Below are positions 9,214 through 18,927 of a stretch of DNA of 64,000 nt, in pieces. Position numbers and translations under genes: made by a program. Below the pieces are notes generated by a model that saw nothing but the letters and a program-made list of their open reading frames with translations, ran no database searches and had not been told where the DNA came from. The stretch comes from Haloarcula rubra (GTDB lineage: Archaea > Halobacteriota > Halobacteria > Halobacteriales > Haloarculaceae). Where the stretch lies: assembly GCF_019599465.1 (NCBI RefSeq), contig NZ_RKLR01000011.1:49652-113651 (forward strand), read 5' to 3'. Each line of letters starts with the position of its first letter. Position 1 is the stretch's first letter.

Positions 9214-12200
9214 CGGCATCACCACCAGTGTCGTGCGCTGCTGGGGCTGTGCCGTTCGTCGTAGTTGACTGCCGTTGCGCCTCCATGGAATCGAGTACCT
9301 GTGTCATAGAATCGGTAAACGAGTCGACGCCGGCATCAGTTGTCGTACTGTTCGCTGTTGCTGGCTCCTGCCCGTCGTCAGCCGATGATGAACTGGAACG
9401 CTCCTCGTCGGCGTCGGTCGCCCGATCAAGCGCGACCGATAGCGCGTCGAGGAGTTCCGCATCCGACACCCCGGACAGGAGAGTCTCGGCCTGGTCTCTG
9501 GTCAGTCCGTGTTGCTTGGTCAGGTCGCTCACCATCGCTTCGTGGGTGAGGAACTCGTCGAACGCTTCAACCTGCTCAGGTCGATTCTCGATCAGGACGT
9601 CCAGTGGGTCATCCACTGTCGTGTCGAGGTCGATGACGCGCTTTTCCTCCCACGAGGTGCGAATCTGGACCGGGTAGTCGCCCTGCTCGTCGACACGGAC
9701 CAACGCCTCGCTGTAGCCCTGGCCGTCGCCAACTGACTCTTTCCCGGCCTGCGCGTTGTTCACGTAGTGTTGTTGTTCACTGGTCAGGCCAGCACGCTGG
9801 GCGGTCTTAGCGTCCAGACTCGGCTCTCGGTGATGCACCATAATCGGGCACATCCCAGCTATTTCTTCAGCAGCGTCGCCGTCGTAGAACTCGTTGAGTG
9901 TCTGGGAGAGCATCACCAGTCGGATCCCCGCGTGTCGCTGATGGCGGGCAATCTGGTTCAGGAATGCCAGGTTGGCATCGTCGGCGAAGAGATAGTGGGC
10001 TTCGTCGATGATGACCTCCACCTTTGTCTCCATATTCTTCGCCTGCTGGTACAGCGTCGAGAGCAGCAGTTGCATGATGAACGACTGTTTGCCCAGCCCC
10101 TCACCAGAGCCTTCGACCTGCTGGAGATCCAGATACACGCCCTTGCTGTCGTTGTCGATGAGGTTCAGATTCGACTCTTCTGCGAGATTGCCGTACGTAC
10201 TCCCTTTGCGGAACGGCTGCAACGCTACTGACAGCTCGTCGGCGTACTCCCGAATCGTCTGTTTCGCGCTCTCTGTTTCGGCGCCAGGGAACCGTTCTGG
10301 ATTTGTCTGAATCTCGTCGATGAGGTCGAGGATGTCCTGCATCGTCGGGGAGTTTTCGGGCGTGTGCGTCGACGGGTCATCCCGATCGATATCGGATTCC
10401 TCGAACACCGTTTGAATGAGGAACGTGATCAGGCCGCTGTGCATGTCGAGGTCGATATCCCGCGATGCGAGGAAGTTCATGATGACCCCGTACACCTCGT
10501 CGATCTTCGCCCGGACGGGCTCCATATCCGGTGATTGTTCGAGGACGTGCTGGGGCGTGGGATGCATCTCGCAGGGATTCAGCGGTGTGTCCCCGCTGAT
10601 AGTGATGGTCTTCGCGTCCAGCACCTGCGCGTTCCCGCGCATGTCCCCGACCGGGTCGATATAGACTTGCTTGACGTCCGAGCGCTTTTTCAGCATCCGC
10701 AGGGCTCGGGCTTGCGTCCCGTGGGTCTTTCCGCCGCCGGGCATCCCGGTGACCAGTTCCGAGTGGCCGGTCTCCAGTTCCCACGGGTCGATGAGCACCG
10801 TCGAGTCGTTGTGGTCGTGGGTGCCGTACTGGATGCCGTCGGCCATCCGCAGGTAGTTCGACGAGAACGGGAATAGCGATCCCAGTGCTTCGCCGGTCAT
10901 CGATGACAAACGGTTTCGTCCCAGTTCGTTCCCGCCGATGGGCGAGACTGTGACTAGCCCCTGTTCCTGTCTCCGGGTCGCCCGCTTGATCGAGCAGTTC
11001 GCCGGCGAGTCCCGCAGTAGCGTTTCCAGTTGGGTGGTCTGCTGGCGCAGTTCTTCTTTGGAGTCTGCGGTAACGCGGATGAACACGCCAGCCTGATACA
11101 GTGACGTGTGGTTCCGGCGGACGGCCTGCCGGATGTACTTCGCACGCTGGATATCGTGCTGGAGGTCTTCACTATCGAGTTCGCCGACGTCCTCTTGCAG
11201 GACTCGCAGCGAGGAGACCCATTCTGAAATAACCTCCACGGCGTCCTGCGAGTCGTACGGGTCGATATGGATGGAGACGTCGGCTTTCAGATCCGTATCC
11301 AACAGGAGGCGTTCGAGCATCCCGTTGGTCGGATGCTCTGGGAATGTCTCGATCCAGAACGTCCGCGCGAACGTCTCGTTATCGAGGATCGTGTAGTCCT
11401 CGTACCAGTCAACCGCCGATGGCGCGAGCAAGGACTGTTGTTCTTGGCCGGGCTGACGGAACGCCGCCGGAACTGCATCGGTATCCACATCCTCGAACCC
11501 GGGAGGTTCCTCTTGCAGGTCTTCTCGATCGAGGTCTTGCGTCGCTGCATCCTGTCCACGAGTGTAATGCAGCGGGGAGAGGCCAGACGTCTCCGCAAGC
11601 GCTCCGAACGACTGAGACTCACACGCCCAGTATTCTTTGGTGAGCTTCGCCAGCTGTACCGGTGAAACCGGGGTGCCACTACACCGATACAGGCTATTGA
11701 CAGCACGAGTCGTCGACGTGACGCGGTCTTTCAGTTTCTTCGCCTTGTAAGTCTCGCGCTCACTCTGAGTGAGGCCATCAGAGGCGACGACCTCAGCGAG
11801 ACGGCCCACGACGGGTACATCTGCCAGCGTGTGGAGTAGCGACGCCGACTCACGGTCGATCGCATCGATATCGTCGTCCGTAACCGAGACGATAATGTAG
11901 TACTCTCGTTCCATCTCCGTCCCGGCTACCGGCTCGTCGTCGGTCGTGTAGCGGTTGACCCACTCCATTAGCAGCCCCCGAAGTATGGGGAGCCGGTTCG
12001 TGTCGGGATCGCTCAGGCGTTCCTGATGTGAGCGGATGTGATTCGACTGGTCGATTTCTCGAGTCGTGACGTACAGGTCCGTCTTTCCTTCCAGTGAGTT
12101 CGCCAAGTCAGTGAGCGAGCGAACTGCCTGCTGCCACTGCTCACCGTCCTGGAGGGCCATGTTGGCGGGTGTGACCTGGACTGCGCCGAGATGCGCGCCG

Positions 12201-12583
12201 TCGACGCGCTTGATGCCGTGCGGGAGGACCCGATCGACACGGGTGACCGCCCGCGTGTCCTGTGCCCCGTCGTCGAAGAGATACTCGGGTTTCTTGATGG
12301 CCCACCGGAGGCGAACTGACAGCCACTCAGTCAGCCGATAGTACCGGGGCCGGGCTTTGTGGAGCCCGAGCAGGAACAGTTCCGTCGCGATGAGCAGTCC
12401 CGTCGCTGGCACGAGGAAGCCCGATGGCACGAACGGCATCCCGAGGAAGACGAGCCACCCGAAGAGGGGCAGGATGAACAGCAGTAACTCTCCAAACGTG
12501 TACTGTCCCCAGAACTCGGTCGTCCCGCCGAGATCGTCGTGGACGATATTCGTGTTGAATTCGTCAGTCGATGCGTTACTCAT
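9206..12583 (-). CDS. VirB4/TraC-type secretion ATPase
   Basis: A 1125-residue ATPase that would power assembly and transport in the type IV secretion channel. Two hydrophobic segments near the N-terminus (~40-80, FGELLLFILPLFGWLVFLG, LLIATELFLLGL) suggest a fused VirB3-like membrane anchor. Walker A is GMPGGGKTHG (~residue 612), Walker B VEVIIDEAHYLFAD (~859), then RHAGIRLVMLSQTLNEF, all typical of VirB4. The last ~150 residues are acidic and low complexity. The ATG at 12583 overlaps the upstream stop by 8 bp, which is why I prefer it to the extended start at 12661. Confidence 0.9.
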   Translation of the reverse strand: MSNASTDEFNTNIVHDDLGGTTEFWGQYTFGELLLFILPLFGWLVFLGMPFVPSGFLVPATGLLIATELFLLGLHKARPRYYRLTEWLSVRLRWAIKKPEYLFDDGAQDTRAVTRVDRVLPHGIKRVDGAHLGAVQVTPANMALQDGEQWQQAVRSLTDLANSLEGKTDLYVTTREIDQSNHIRSHQERLSDPDTNRLPILRGLLMEWVNRYTTDDEPVAGTEMEREYYIIVSVTDDDIDAIDRESASLLHTLADVPVVGRLAEVVASDGLTQSERETYKAKKLKDRVTSTTRAVNSLYRCSGTPVSPVQLAKLTKEYWACESQSFGALAETSGLSPLHYTRGQDAATQDLDREDLQEEPPGFEDVDTDAVPAAFRQPGQEQQSLLAPSAVDWYEDYTILDNETFARTFWIETFPEHPTNGMLERLLLDTDLKADVSIHIDPYDSQDAVEVISEWVSSLRVLQEDVGELDSEDLQHDIQRAKYIRQAVRRNHTSLYQAGVFIRVTADSKEELRQQTTQLETLLRDSPANCSIKRATRRQEQGLVTVSPIGGNELGRNRLSSMTGEALGSLFPFSSNYLRMADGIQYGTHDHNDSTVLIDPWELETGHSELVTGMPGGGKTHGTQARALRMLKKRSDVKQVYIDPVGDMRGNAQVLDAKTITISGDTPLNPCEMHPTPQHVLEQSPDMEPVRAKIDEVYGVIMNFLASRDIDLDMHSGLITFLIQTVFEESDIDRDDPSTHTPENSPTMQDILDLIDEIQTNPERFPGAETESAKQTIREYADELSVALQPFRKGSTYGNLAEESNLNLIDNDSKGVYLDLQQVEGSGEGLGKQSFIMQLLLSTLYQQAKNMETKVEVIIDEAHYLFADDANLAFLNQIARHQRHAGIRLVMLSQTLNEFYDGDAAEEIAGMCPIMVHHREPSLDAKTAQRAGLTSEQQHYVNNAQAGKESVGDGQGYSEALVRVDEQGDYPVQIRTSWEEKRVIDLDTTVDDPLDVLIENRPEQVEAFDEFLTHEAMVSDLTKQHGLTRDQAETLLSGVSDAELLDALSVALDRATDADEERSSSSSADDGQEPATANSTTTDAGVDSFTDSMTQVLDSMEAQRQSTTTNGTAPAAHDTGGDADE

Positions 12584-14192
12584 CGGTGTCCTCCATCTGT
12601 TGAATACGGGCGCTGCTGTCGTCTGGGAACCGGTACGCGTCCGGCCCCAGGATATCAGCATCCGTCTGCAATGCTTCGTGGAGCTGTTCTACTCTGGACC
12701 CGGATTCCGTAGCGCCGCCGCCCTCTGGTGCGTCGGCGTCGTGGTGATACACTGTGGTATCGTCCCGATTGTACGACGATTCTTCGTCGTCGACGACTGC
12801 CGTTGGCCGATTTCGAACTTGCTCACCATCGGCCGGTTCCGTTTGCCGTGAGGTAACTTCGCTACTGTCGGCAGTCGTCCCATCATCAGACTCCCTGCCG
12901 AAAGCTTGTTCAAATGGATCTGCCGCAGTGGAGTTTGATGAACTCCCGGTGGCTGATGCAGTCCCCGCGGCTGTGGATGGACTCCCAGTACTGGCGGACC
13001 CACCTGCCGAGCTACTCGGCGGCGCCGAGGGGCCGGGTGGACCACCACCGTCGGTTCCAGCTGGTGCACTCCCTGCGCCAGTCCCGCTGGATCCTGACCC
13101 GTTTGGTCCCTGTGACGGACCGCTTCCAGACGAGCCACTGCCGGACAGCTCGCGATGGACCATGCGAGCACCCAGTGCGGTCCCGGTCGAGTTGCCTTGC
13201 ATCGCACTCTGTGCGGCAGTCACTGCGCCACCAGCCGCGGGACCACCGACGGCGTAGGCACCGAGCGTGGCGGCGGCACCACCGACCTCGACGGGCTTTT
13301 TGCCCGCCGCCCAGGCCTGGTCGCTCATTCGGACCAGCGTCGGACTGCTCTTCTGAATCATCATCTTCTGGGCTTTCGCCGACAGGTACAGCAGGAGGGG
13401 TGCAGCGAAGAGTCCCATCCCCGGCACTCCCCAGTCGTTCACTTCGATGCCGATGCGGATGAGCAGTGCCGAAGGTAGGCTTGCCGCGATGAGTCCAGGA
13501 TACGTCGCAGCAATCTGCTTCGAGAGGCTGCTGAACTTCCCGAACGGCCACACCTCGATGGCCCAGAATGTCGCCAATAGCGGCATACCCAGTGTGAGCA
13601 GTATGACGCCAATCCAGCGAGTAATCGAGATCGCGAGGACCTTCGCGTAAATATAGAGCAGGATAGCTAGCATGACGAGCGCGATCGGAGGCGCAAAGGA
13701 TATGAGCGAATTGAAGACGAAGATTTCGGCGGCCACTGCGCCTTCGTCTGCACCTTGGAACGTAGAGATCGTCGTCCCAAGCACGTCGAAGAATTGCAGG
13801 CCTAGGGAGGCCATTGGTAGCCAGACAAAGACAGAGAGGAACGCAATAAAGAGTCGACGGCCTACCTTTTTTCGGATAACTGGATTCATCGATTGGTACC
13901 GTAGTCCGACCGCTGCGATTACGATGAGTTGGAGGCCGAGCGCAAGTCCTACGACGTAATCAAAATAGATCGTCTCAATAAGACTGCTCCAGGGGCTGTT
14001 GACAGCGGTTCTAAATGCGATTTGGAAGGTATCTGTGGGCCCACCCCTCGGTGCTGGGGTTCCGACGAGCGGCTCCACAAGTGTATTCATCACATGCCTA
14101 CGGAGCCACTCTTTGAACGCAACCGGAAAGAGATTCATCAGGTCTACCAACGCCTGATAGAAGACGTCTCTGAGGGTTTCGAGACTCTGCAT
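12576..14192 (-). CDS. VirB6/TrbL-like polytopic membrane protein
   Basis: A 538-residue protein with about six membrane segments between residues ~70 and 280 (VVGLALGLQLIVIAAVGL, LFIAFLSVFVWLPMASL, PPIALVMLAILLYIYAKV, IGVILLTLGMPLLATFW and others), then a Gly/Ala patch and a long Gly/Ser/Pro/Thr-rich, probably disordered cytoplasmic tail (~330-538). This architecture and its place upstream of virB4 match the VirB6/TrbL inner-membrane channel component. The start lies 3 bp from the preceding lipoprotein stop. Assignment is by topology and position, not by a catalytic motif. Confidence 0.7.
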   Translation of the reverse strand: MQSLETLRDVFYQALVDLMNLFPVAFKEWLRRHVMNTLVEPLVGTPAPRGGPTDTFQIAFRTAVNSPWSSLIETIYFDYVVGLALGLQLIVIAAVGLRYQSMNPVIRKKVGRRLFIAFLSVFVWLPMASLGLQFFDVLGTTISTFQGADEGAVAAEIFVFNSLISFAPPIALVMLAILLYIYAKVLAISITRWIGVILLTLGMPLLATFWAIEVWPFGKFSSLSKQIAATYPGLIAASLPSALLIRIGIEVNDWGVPGMGLFAAPLLLYLSAKAQKMMIQKSSPTLVRMSDQAWAAGKKPVEVGGAAATLGAYAVGGPAAGGAVTAAQSAMQGNSTGTALGARMVHRELSGSGSSGSGPSQGPNGSGSSGTGAGSAPAGTDGGGPPGPSAPPSSSAGGSASTGSPSTAAGTASATGSSSNSTAADPFEQAFGRESDDGTTADSSEVTSRQTEPADGEQVRNRPTAVVDDEESSYNRDDTTVYHHDADAPEGGGATESGSRVEQLHEALQTDADILGPDAYRFPDDSSARIQQMEDTDE

Positions 14193-14195
14193 ATG

Positions 14196-15074
14196 TTATT
14201 CAGTTGTCGTCTGGTCTCGTTCTACGATGGTTTGTTTCCCGTCAAGAGAGATCTCGCAGAAATTCTCACGCTTCGGACTATATCTGAACGTCTGGATGAA
14301 CGTTACTGGATCGCTGAATGCCGATTTCAAGGTCAATTTAGCATCTCGTGTATGAGTTTTTGAACAGTGGAAATCTTGTGCCAAATAGCTACGTACCGGC
14401 AGTACCGTTGTCGCACCCGATTCAACCAGAATGCCGAGATCTTCTTCCGAAGTCTCCTTGTCGAAGTTTTCTAAATGCGGGCCGTCCTCCGAAATGACGT
14501 CTTGCGCTATATCCGGGTGGTCTCCAGTATTTTCTACAATGAGTCCGATTGGTTCCCGTCCTTCGCGCTGTGGTTCTGGTAACTCAGAATGTTCATTTGG
14601 ACCGACAACGTCATGCAGAGTGAGTGAAGCAGAGTACGTCAACGGGACATCAACCTCTGTATTTTCGCCGATTAGTATGAGCGTATTTTCACCTTGAGTG
14701 ATTCTCTCAGACGGCGAGTCCCCCAACCGAGCAACGACGAATTCAGCTACTGTTTCACGCTCAGAGATGTAGGCTCTGTCCACCTCATTCCCAAGCCCGT
14801 TGATCAAGCCGACTTGGGTGATTTTTGAGTTCTCCGCGAGCTGGAACTTCGCAATGACTCGGGAAGAGTAGCCAGCTTTCCCCTCAAACGTAACCGATTC
14901 AAGAACATCCGTTTCCAAGCTCGGGCTCGAAGCCGGCGTCCCGTCTGTGTTATTCGAAGAGCCGGTACTGTCACTACAGCCAGCAAGGGCGACCAATCCG
15001 GCACCCAGTCCGCTCAGAAGCGTTCGTCTGTCGATACAACGTGCAGTACTCGTACTGGTTGTGTTATCACTCAT
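14196..15074 (-). CDS. Tat-exported lipoprotein of the secretion operon
   Basis: From the ATG at 15074 the product is 292 residues. It begins with a twin-arginine signal (DRRTLLSGLGAGLVALAGC) whose lipobox Cys lies near residue 31. A Ser/Thr linker and a beta-rich region of the kind seen in haloarchaeal envelope proteins follow. It overlaps the upstream gene by 4 bp (ATGA), so it belongs to the operon. Position between VirB6-like and surface proteins suggests a structural role at the outer face, comparable to VirB7, but no homology to VirB7 is visible. Confidence 0.65.
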   Translation of the reverse strand: MSDNTTSTSTARCIDRRTLLSGLGAGLVALAGCSDSTGSSNNTDGTPASSPSLETDVLESVTFEGKAGYSSRVIAKFQLAENSKITQVGLINGLGNEVDRAYISERETVAEFVVARLGDSPSERITQGENTLILIGENTEVDVPLTYSASLTLHDVVGPNEHSELPEPQREGREPIGLIVENTGDHPDIAQDVISEDGPHLENFDKETSEEDLGILVESGATTVLPVRSYLAQDFHCSKTHTRDAKLTLKSAFSDPVTFIQTFRYSPKRENFCEISLDGKQTIVERDQTTTE

Positions 15075-16918
15075 GCTGAGTAGAGTCCTAACAGTCGTCC
15101 ATTCGTCCAGATGTCTATTCCGTACAGGAGCAACCCCAGCGGGAGGAACCACAGGACGGTCGCGACGATCAGCGACACGATCGTCTCGAACAGCGGGTAC
15201 GTTGATTCGACGGACTCGACCCTCGTCGTTCGCTCCGTCGCGACGATATCGCCGACCACCGGGTTCGACTGCTCCCACCAGTGGTACTTCGGCCGGTAGG
15301 TCAGCAGCATCCGGTCGATGCCGCGCGCCGGCAGCGTGATGGTGAATGTCCCTCGCTCGGTGGGCTGTAACGTGTGCGACCGCGTATGGTTACGTGCGGT
15401 CACAGTCACCGTCCCGAAGCCGACGGGATAGCCGCGCGTCGACTGGACTGTCACTGACAGCGTCGTCGCGTTTCGCGTCCGGTTCACGACGCTCGCGGTC
15501 ATATTGGCTGGGTACGCGCTGACCGTCTTCGACGCCGACAACCCGCCCTTCGTGTAACTCCCGCGCACGATTCCAGTCACCGTTGGCGAGCTATACGCTC
15601 GGAACGAGTGGGAGTTGTTCGCTCGGATGATGACCCGCTCCGTCCGGGTAGTGGTCGCTGACTGATTCAGCAAAATCTCGGGGCCGAGCAACGGAGTTCG
15701 CGCTTCCGGTCCTGGGCGGTGCGTCACGACAAAATCCCGCTGGATGCGGTCGTAGTCGTCGCCCAGTTCGTAGAACCGACCCTGTGCCGCCAGCGAATAC
15801 TGGTCGCTGTTGGCGAGTGGCCCTCGCTTTGCTGGGATGGCATGGACCTGCAAGGGTCGGACCGTCTGCGAGACGGGCGCTTCCCCGCCAGATGTCGAGT
15901 TCCATGCCGCCCAGCCCTCGGGACTCCGGGTGTAGAACCGCCACCGACTATGTATCGTATCGCCAGTCTCAAACGAGGCACTCCGCCAGAGCTCCGGCAC
16001 CGTCATGCTGACACCAGAGCTGTTGCGGTGATCCGCTAGTGAGACGGTGATCTCTGATTCGTTGAGTTCGTAGGCCGTGACCTGCCGTGAGTCGGACACC
16101 GTTGTCGTGAACGTCGGGTGGGCAACGTCCGTGTCATTCTCCTCCGGATCGTCCCAGCGCTTTTCGACAGTCACTGTGACCTGCATCTGCACAGTCAGCG
16201 TCGACCGCCCGCTGAGGTTGTGGTACTGGAGTTCTGCAGTCGGCGACGATGACGTGTCCTGTCGCTCGCCGTCGACGTACAACGTGACGTGGTCAACGCT
16301 CGTCGACTGGACGTGACAGGAAATCTCTACGTCGTCTTCATCCGGACAGCGGGGTGTTGACCCAGAGTAGGAACCAATCGTCCGCACCGTTCCATTGGGA
16401 CTGGCGTATTGCGTCGTCCCTTCTGGCTGGTGAACCACGGTCAGCGGATTCACCGCGAAAATCTCGATGTACGTATCGTCGACAACCCCGGACGTCGGCG
16501 AGGTCCGTGTCGGGTACGCCGATCCACTGCCATCACGATACCGTTCGAGTTCGCGGTCGTTCCACGCTTCGACGTTTGGCGGCTGCCTGAACGTAATGTC
16601 GCTGGCACAGGGGATACGCCCGATCTGACTCAGCGACTCCGCAGGTTCTGAGTCGTTTGACGTATATCGGTAGTCCGGATCGCCGGACCAGTACGCTCGG
16701 AAGAACGCCGCATCGAACGTATGTGTATACGCTGGTGGGTCCGTTCCCGGTCGCTCCGGCCGCGGTGAGTCGTCGGCAAAGCACTGGTGGCCTTGCTGAA
16801 CGAGCGGCCTGTCGACCGACGCTTGTCCAGTCGTCATCTCCGTCGACGCAGCCACAGCTGGTGTCACCAGACTGCTGGTGATGACTGTGGCCACGAGGAG
16901 GCGATGCAGGGCGGACAT
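15071..16918 (-). CDS. Secreted, membrane-anchored surface protein of the secretion operon
   Basis: A 615-residue protein with a Sec-type signal peptide (residues 1-23, ending VAAST), a large beta-rich extracellular part with Cys residues near 27, 55, 190 and 199 that could form disulfides, Ig-like stretches around 440-560, and two hydrophobic segments at the C-terminus (SLIVATVLWFLPLGLLLYGIDIW). It would face outward and be held in the membrane. No family was recognised. Its place between the pilin-like gene and the lipoprotein suggests mating-pair contact or channel scaffolding. Confidence 0.65.
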   Translation of the reverse strand: MSALHRLLVATVITSSLVTPAVAASTEMTTGQASVDRPLVQQGHQCFADDSPRPERPGTDPPAYTHTFDAAFFRAYWSGDPDYRYTSNDSEPAESLSQIGRIPCASDITFRQPPNVEAWNDRELERYRDGSGSAYPTRTSPTSGVVDDTYIEIFAVNPLTVVHQPEGTTQYASPNGTVRTIGSYSGSTPRCPDEDDVEISCHVQSTSVDHVTLYVDGERQDTSSSPTAELQYHNLSGRSTLTVQMQVTVTVEKRWDDPEENDTDVAHPTFTTTVSDSRQVTAYELNESEITVSLADHRNSSGVSMTVPELWRSASFETGDTIHSRWRFYTRSPEGWAAWNSTSGGEAPVSQTVRPLQVHAIPAKRGPLANSDQYSLAAQGRFYELGDDYDRIQRDFVVTHRPGPEARTPLLGPEILLNQSATTTRTERVIIRANNSHSFRAYSSPTVTGIVRGSYTKGGLSASKTVSAYPANMTASVVNRTRNATTLSVTVQSTRGYPVGFGTVTVTARNHTRSHTLQPTERGTFTITLPARGIDRMLLTYRPKYHWWEQSNPVVGDIVATERTTRVESVESTYPLFETIVSLIVATVLWFLPLGLLLYGIDIWTNGRLLGLYSA

Positions 16919-16951
16919 CAGGTCGGGTGGGCGGCAGATGTCGGTGGTGGT

Positions 16952-17443
16952 TTAGCTAGAGCTACTGGCGAAAGGCGTCACACATTCAGAGAACGAGAAT
17001 CCGATTTCGTTCCCGAATTTCGCCACGATCTCTGGTGCGACCAACGCCATGATGACGACGCCGAGGCCGATCCCCGAAAGGATGAGGTCCCGACGAGCCT
17101 GGTTCTGTGCGTTCGGGTTACCCGTCGACCGCATATAGGCGAGTCCACTGCGGCCGGTGAAGAACATCCCCGCTGGCAGACCGAGAGCGGCAAGCGCGCT
17201 GAAGACGACGCTGATACCTGTTTCGACCGGCGTTCCACAGTATACCGAGCCGACGTCAGATTGTGCCAACGCTGGCCCACTGAACAGAACGACCACGAGC
17301 GCTAACTGCATCGTAGTCTGGAGAAGTGGTCGGAGGGTAATGGATCGCAGTCCGTGGTAGGCACGCTTGCGAACAGCGTGGAGGCGACTCTGCAAATGAT
17401 TCATGGAGGGTGATTCGGTGTGTGACCGTGGTGTCGTACTCAT
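16952..17443 (-). CDS. VirB2/TrbC-like pilin candidate
   Basis: A 163-residue small membrane protein: a basic N-terminal leader, a hydrophobic signal segment (TMQLALVVVLFSGPALAQS, ~45-63), then two further membrane helices (VVFSALAALGLPAGMFF and LILSGIGLGVVIMALVAPE) joined by a basic loop with RSTGNPNAQNQARR. This leader plus two-helix layout is that of VirB2/TrbC pilins, and it is the first gene of the operon, as in many such systems. A second ATG at 17404 would give a 150-residue product. The call is based on topology and context. Confidence 0.65.
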   Translation of the reverse strand: MSTTPRSHTESPSMNHLQSRLHAVRKRAYHGLRSITLRPLLQTTMQLALVVVLFSGPALAQSDVGSVYCGTPVETGISVVFSALAALGLPAGMFFTGRSGLAYMRSTGNPNAQNQARRDLILSGIGLGVVIMALVAPEIVAKFGNEIGFSFSECVTPFASSSS

Positions 17444-17862
17444 AGTCTGAATACTGATGGCTCTGGTTGCCTAACGATGCGACAGCTGACCCGCGAAATT
17501 AGATCGGATGCATGACCTCACTCGAGTGGGCAGCGAATGACCCATTGGCCCACCGTATTGGAGTGCTGCCATGTTCGCGACCATGGACCTGGTGAAATCA
17601 ACTCCTATCGTATCCAGATCCGTCACTCGGGAGATTAAAAAGTGTATTGGCCAGTGTTAATTTTAGATTTTTGTATCTTATCTGCTAACGTAAATATAGA
17701 TATTTAACCCACATATAGGATATTTATAATTCAGCTCATATATAATATGTAATAGGTCTACTTGATGGGTCGAAGATGATTGTGTACGATATACTACTCA
17801 AATGATTTGTCTGCGATCGTACTACATTCGTTTTATCCTCCCCAAGCTCGAGCATCCGCTTG
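17444..17862. promoter_or_regulatory. AT-rich divergent control region
   Basis: This gap separates the start of the secretion operon (minus strand) from the MaoC-like gene (plus strand). From about 17630 to 17770 it is strongly AT-rich with several TATA-like elements (for example TATATAATATG near 17740), unlike its flanks. It probably carries promoters in both directions. I see no clear operator dyad and no oriT-like nick sequence that I could support. Confidence 0.4.
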
Positions 17863-18315
17863 ATGCCGCAGATCTACTTCGAAGACATCACAGAGGGTAC
17901 GATAAGAGACATCGGCAGTTACACTGTTCCGCAAGATGAGATGATTGCATTCTCCAAACAGTACGATCCTCAACCGATACATATCGACGAGGAGGCGGCG
18001 TCGAAGTCTGTATTCGGAGATATTATCGCCAGTGGATGGTACACCGCATGTATCTGTATGCGGCTGCTCGTCGATGAATTCCTCGGTGAAACAGTGAGCA
18101 TCGGCTCACCGGGGCTGGACGAACTGTCCTGGACAACGCCTGTGTACGCTGGCGACACCCTAACTGTCGAAAACGAGATTCTCGATACCCGACTGTCGGA
18201 AAGCCGTGACGACCGGGGGTACGTGCGCAATCAAACCCGTGCGTACAACCAAGACAACGACATGGTAATCTCTTGGATCGCGACGACCATCGTTCTCTGT
18301 CGTGACGCTCGCTGA
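17863..18315 (+). CDS. MaoC-like hydratase
   Basis: A 150-residue single hot-dog domain of the MaoC/(R)-specific enoyl-CoA hydratase family. The motif FSKQYDPQPIHIDEEAA carries the catalytic Asp and His, followed by GDIIASGWYTA and the family pattern PVYAGDTLTVENEI. It would hydrate enoyl-CoA esters in the cytoplasm. The ATG at 17863 is preferred over the TTG at 17860. No other lipid-metabolism gene is nearby, so it looks like stranded cargo. Its 3' end nearly abuts the truncated gene on the other strand. Confidence 0.85.
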   Translation: MPQIYFEDITEGTIRDIGSYTVPQDEMIAFSKQYDPQPIHIDEEAASKSVFGDIIASGWYTACICMRLLVDEFLGETVSIGSPGLDELSWTTPVYAGDTLTVENEILDTRLSESRDDRGYVRNQTRAYNQDNDMVISWIATTIVLCRDAR

Positions 18316-18316
18316 G

Positions 18317-18757
18317 TCATTTGTAGATAATCACGAAGTGCACTATCTCTGGCTGGAAGGCCATCCAATCGAAGAACTGCTCCACGAGCGATTCACTGGC
18401 CCAGCGGAAGTCGTCGCTCCTAACGGTGGTCGAACAGGCGACGTTCGCGACCTGTTGGTTGAAGATGTCGAGGCGACACCCATCGTCGTTCTCGACGCAG
18501 CTCGTCGCCCCCAGCGCCCGGTAATCTGGATCCAGCGATTGGACCTCCGCGTACCCGAGGTCCATCAGGACGGCCCACAGCTGACCGTACGCGTCGCCAT
18601 CCGGGATGACCAGGTCGATGTCTTTCGTCGCTCCCTTGAGGTCGCGCAGCGACATCGCGCCACCACCGATCAGGTATACCGTGAGCGGGGCCGAGAGCCC
18701 ATCCGCGATTCGCTGGAACTCGTTCTCGATGTACTCACGTCCGAATGTTGGTCTCAT
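18317..18757 (-). pseudogene. Truncated nucleotidyltransferase-like gene (DUF6036-type)
   Basis: The first ~110 residues match a haloarchaeal nucleotidyltransferase-fold family: LIGGGAMSLR and KDIDLVIPDG (the G-G and DxD-like motifs), then ENDDGCRLDIFNQQVAN. After that point the protein changes character (VACSTTVRSDDFRWASES...HFVIIYK) and stops at 146 residues. As I recall, intact relatives continue for another ~80 residues. The 3' part therefore appears replaced, with the junction about 18420, near the convergent MaoC gene. It is probably non-functional or altered. Confidence 0.6.
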
Positions 18758-18890
18758 TGTGGGAGTTGCACCTCATAGTCAGCCGCCAACTCCTGGAACT
18801 CGTCCCACTCCGGGAGTCGGTCGTCGTCGACCTCGCCGTGGGTCTCGAGGTAGCGGAGCAGAGCGCCCGCCTGCGTGACGCCGCCACCTA
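18758..18890 (-). pseudogene. 5'-truncated partner gene fragment
   Basis: Upstream of the truncated gene, the minus strand is open for ~43 residues (LLRYLETHGEVDDDRLPEWDEFQELAAD...) ending in a TGA that overlaps the next ATG (ATGA). This is clearly coding in style, but an in-frame TAA lies just upstream and no start codon is available. It is the tail of a partner gene, probably the other half of an addiction-type pair, cut off where the MNT/HEPN module begins. Confidence 0.45.
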
Positions 18891-18927
18891 TTTATATGTC
18901 GTTGCACAAAATCAGATAGTATCTGAA

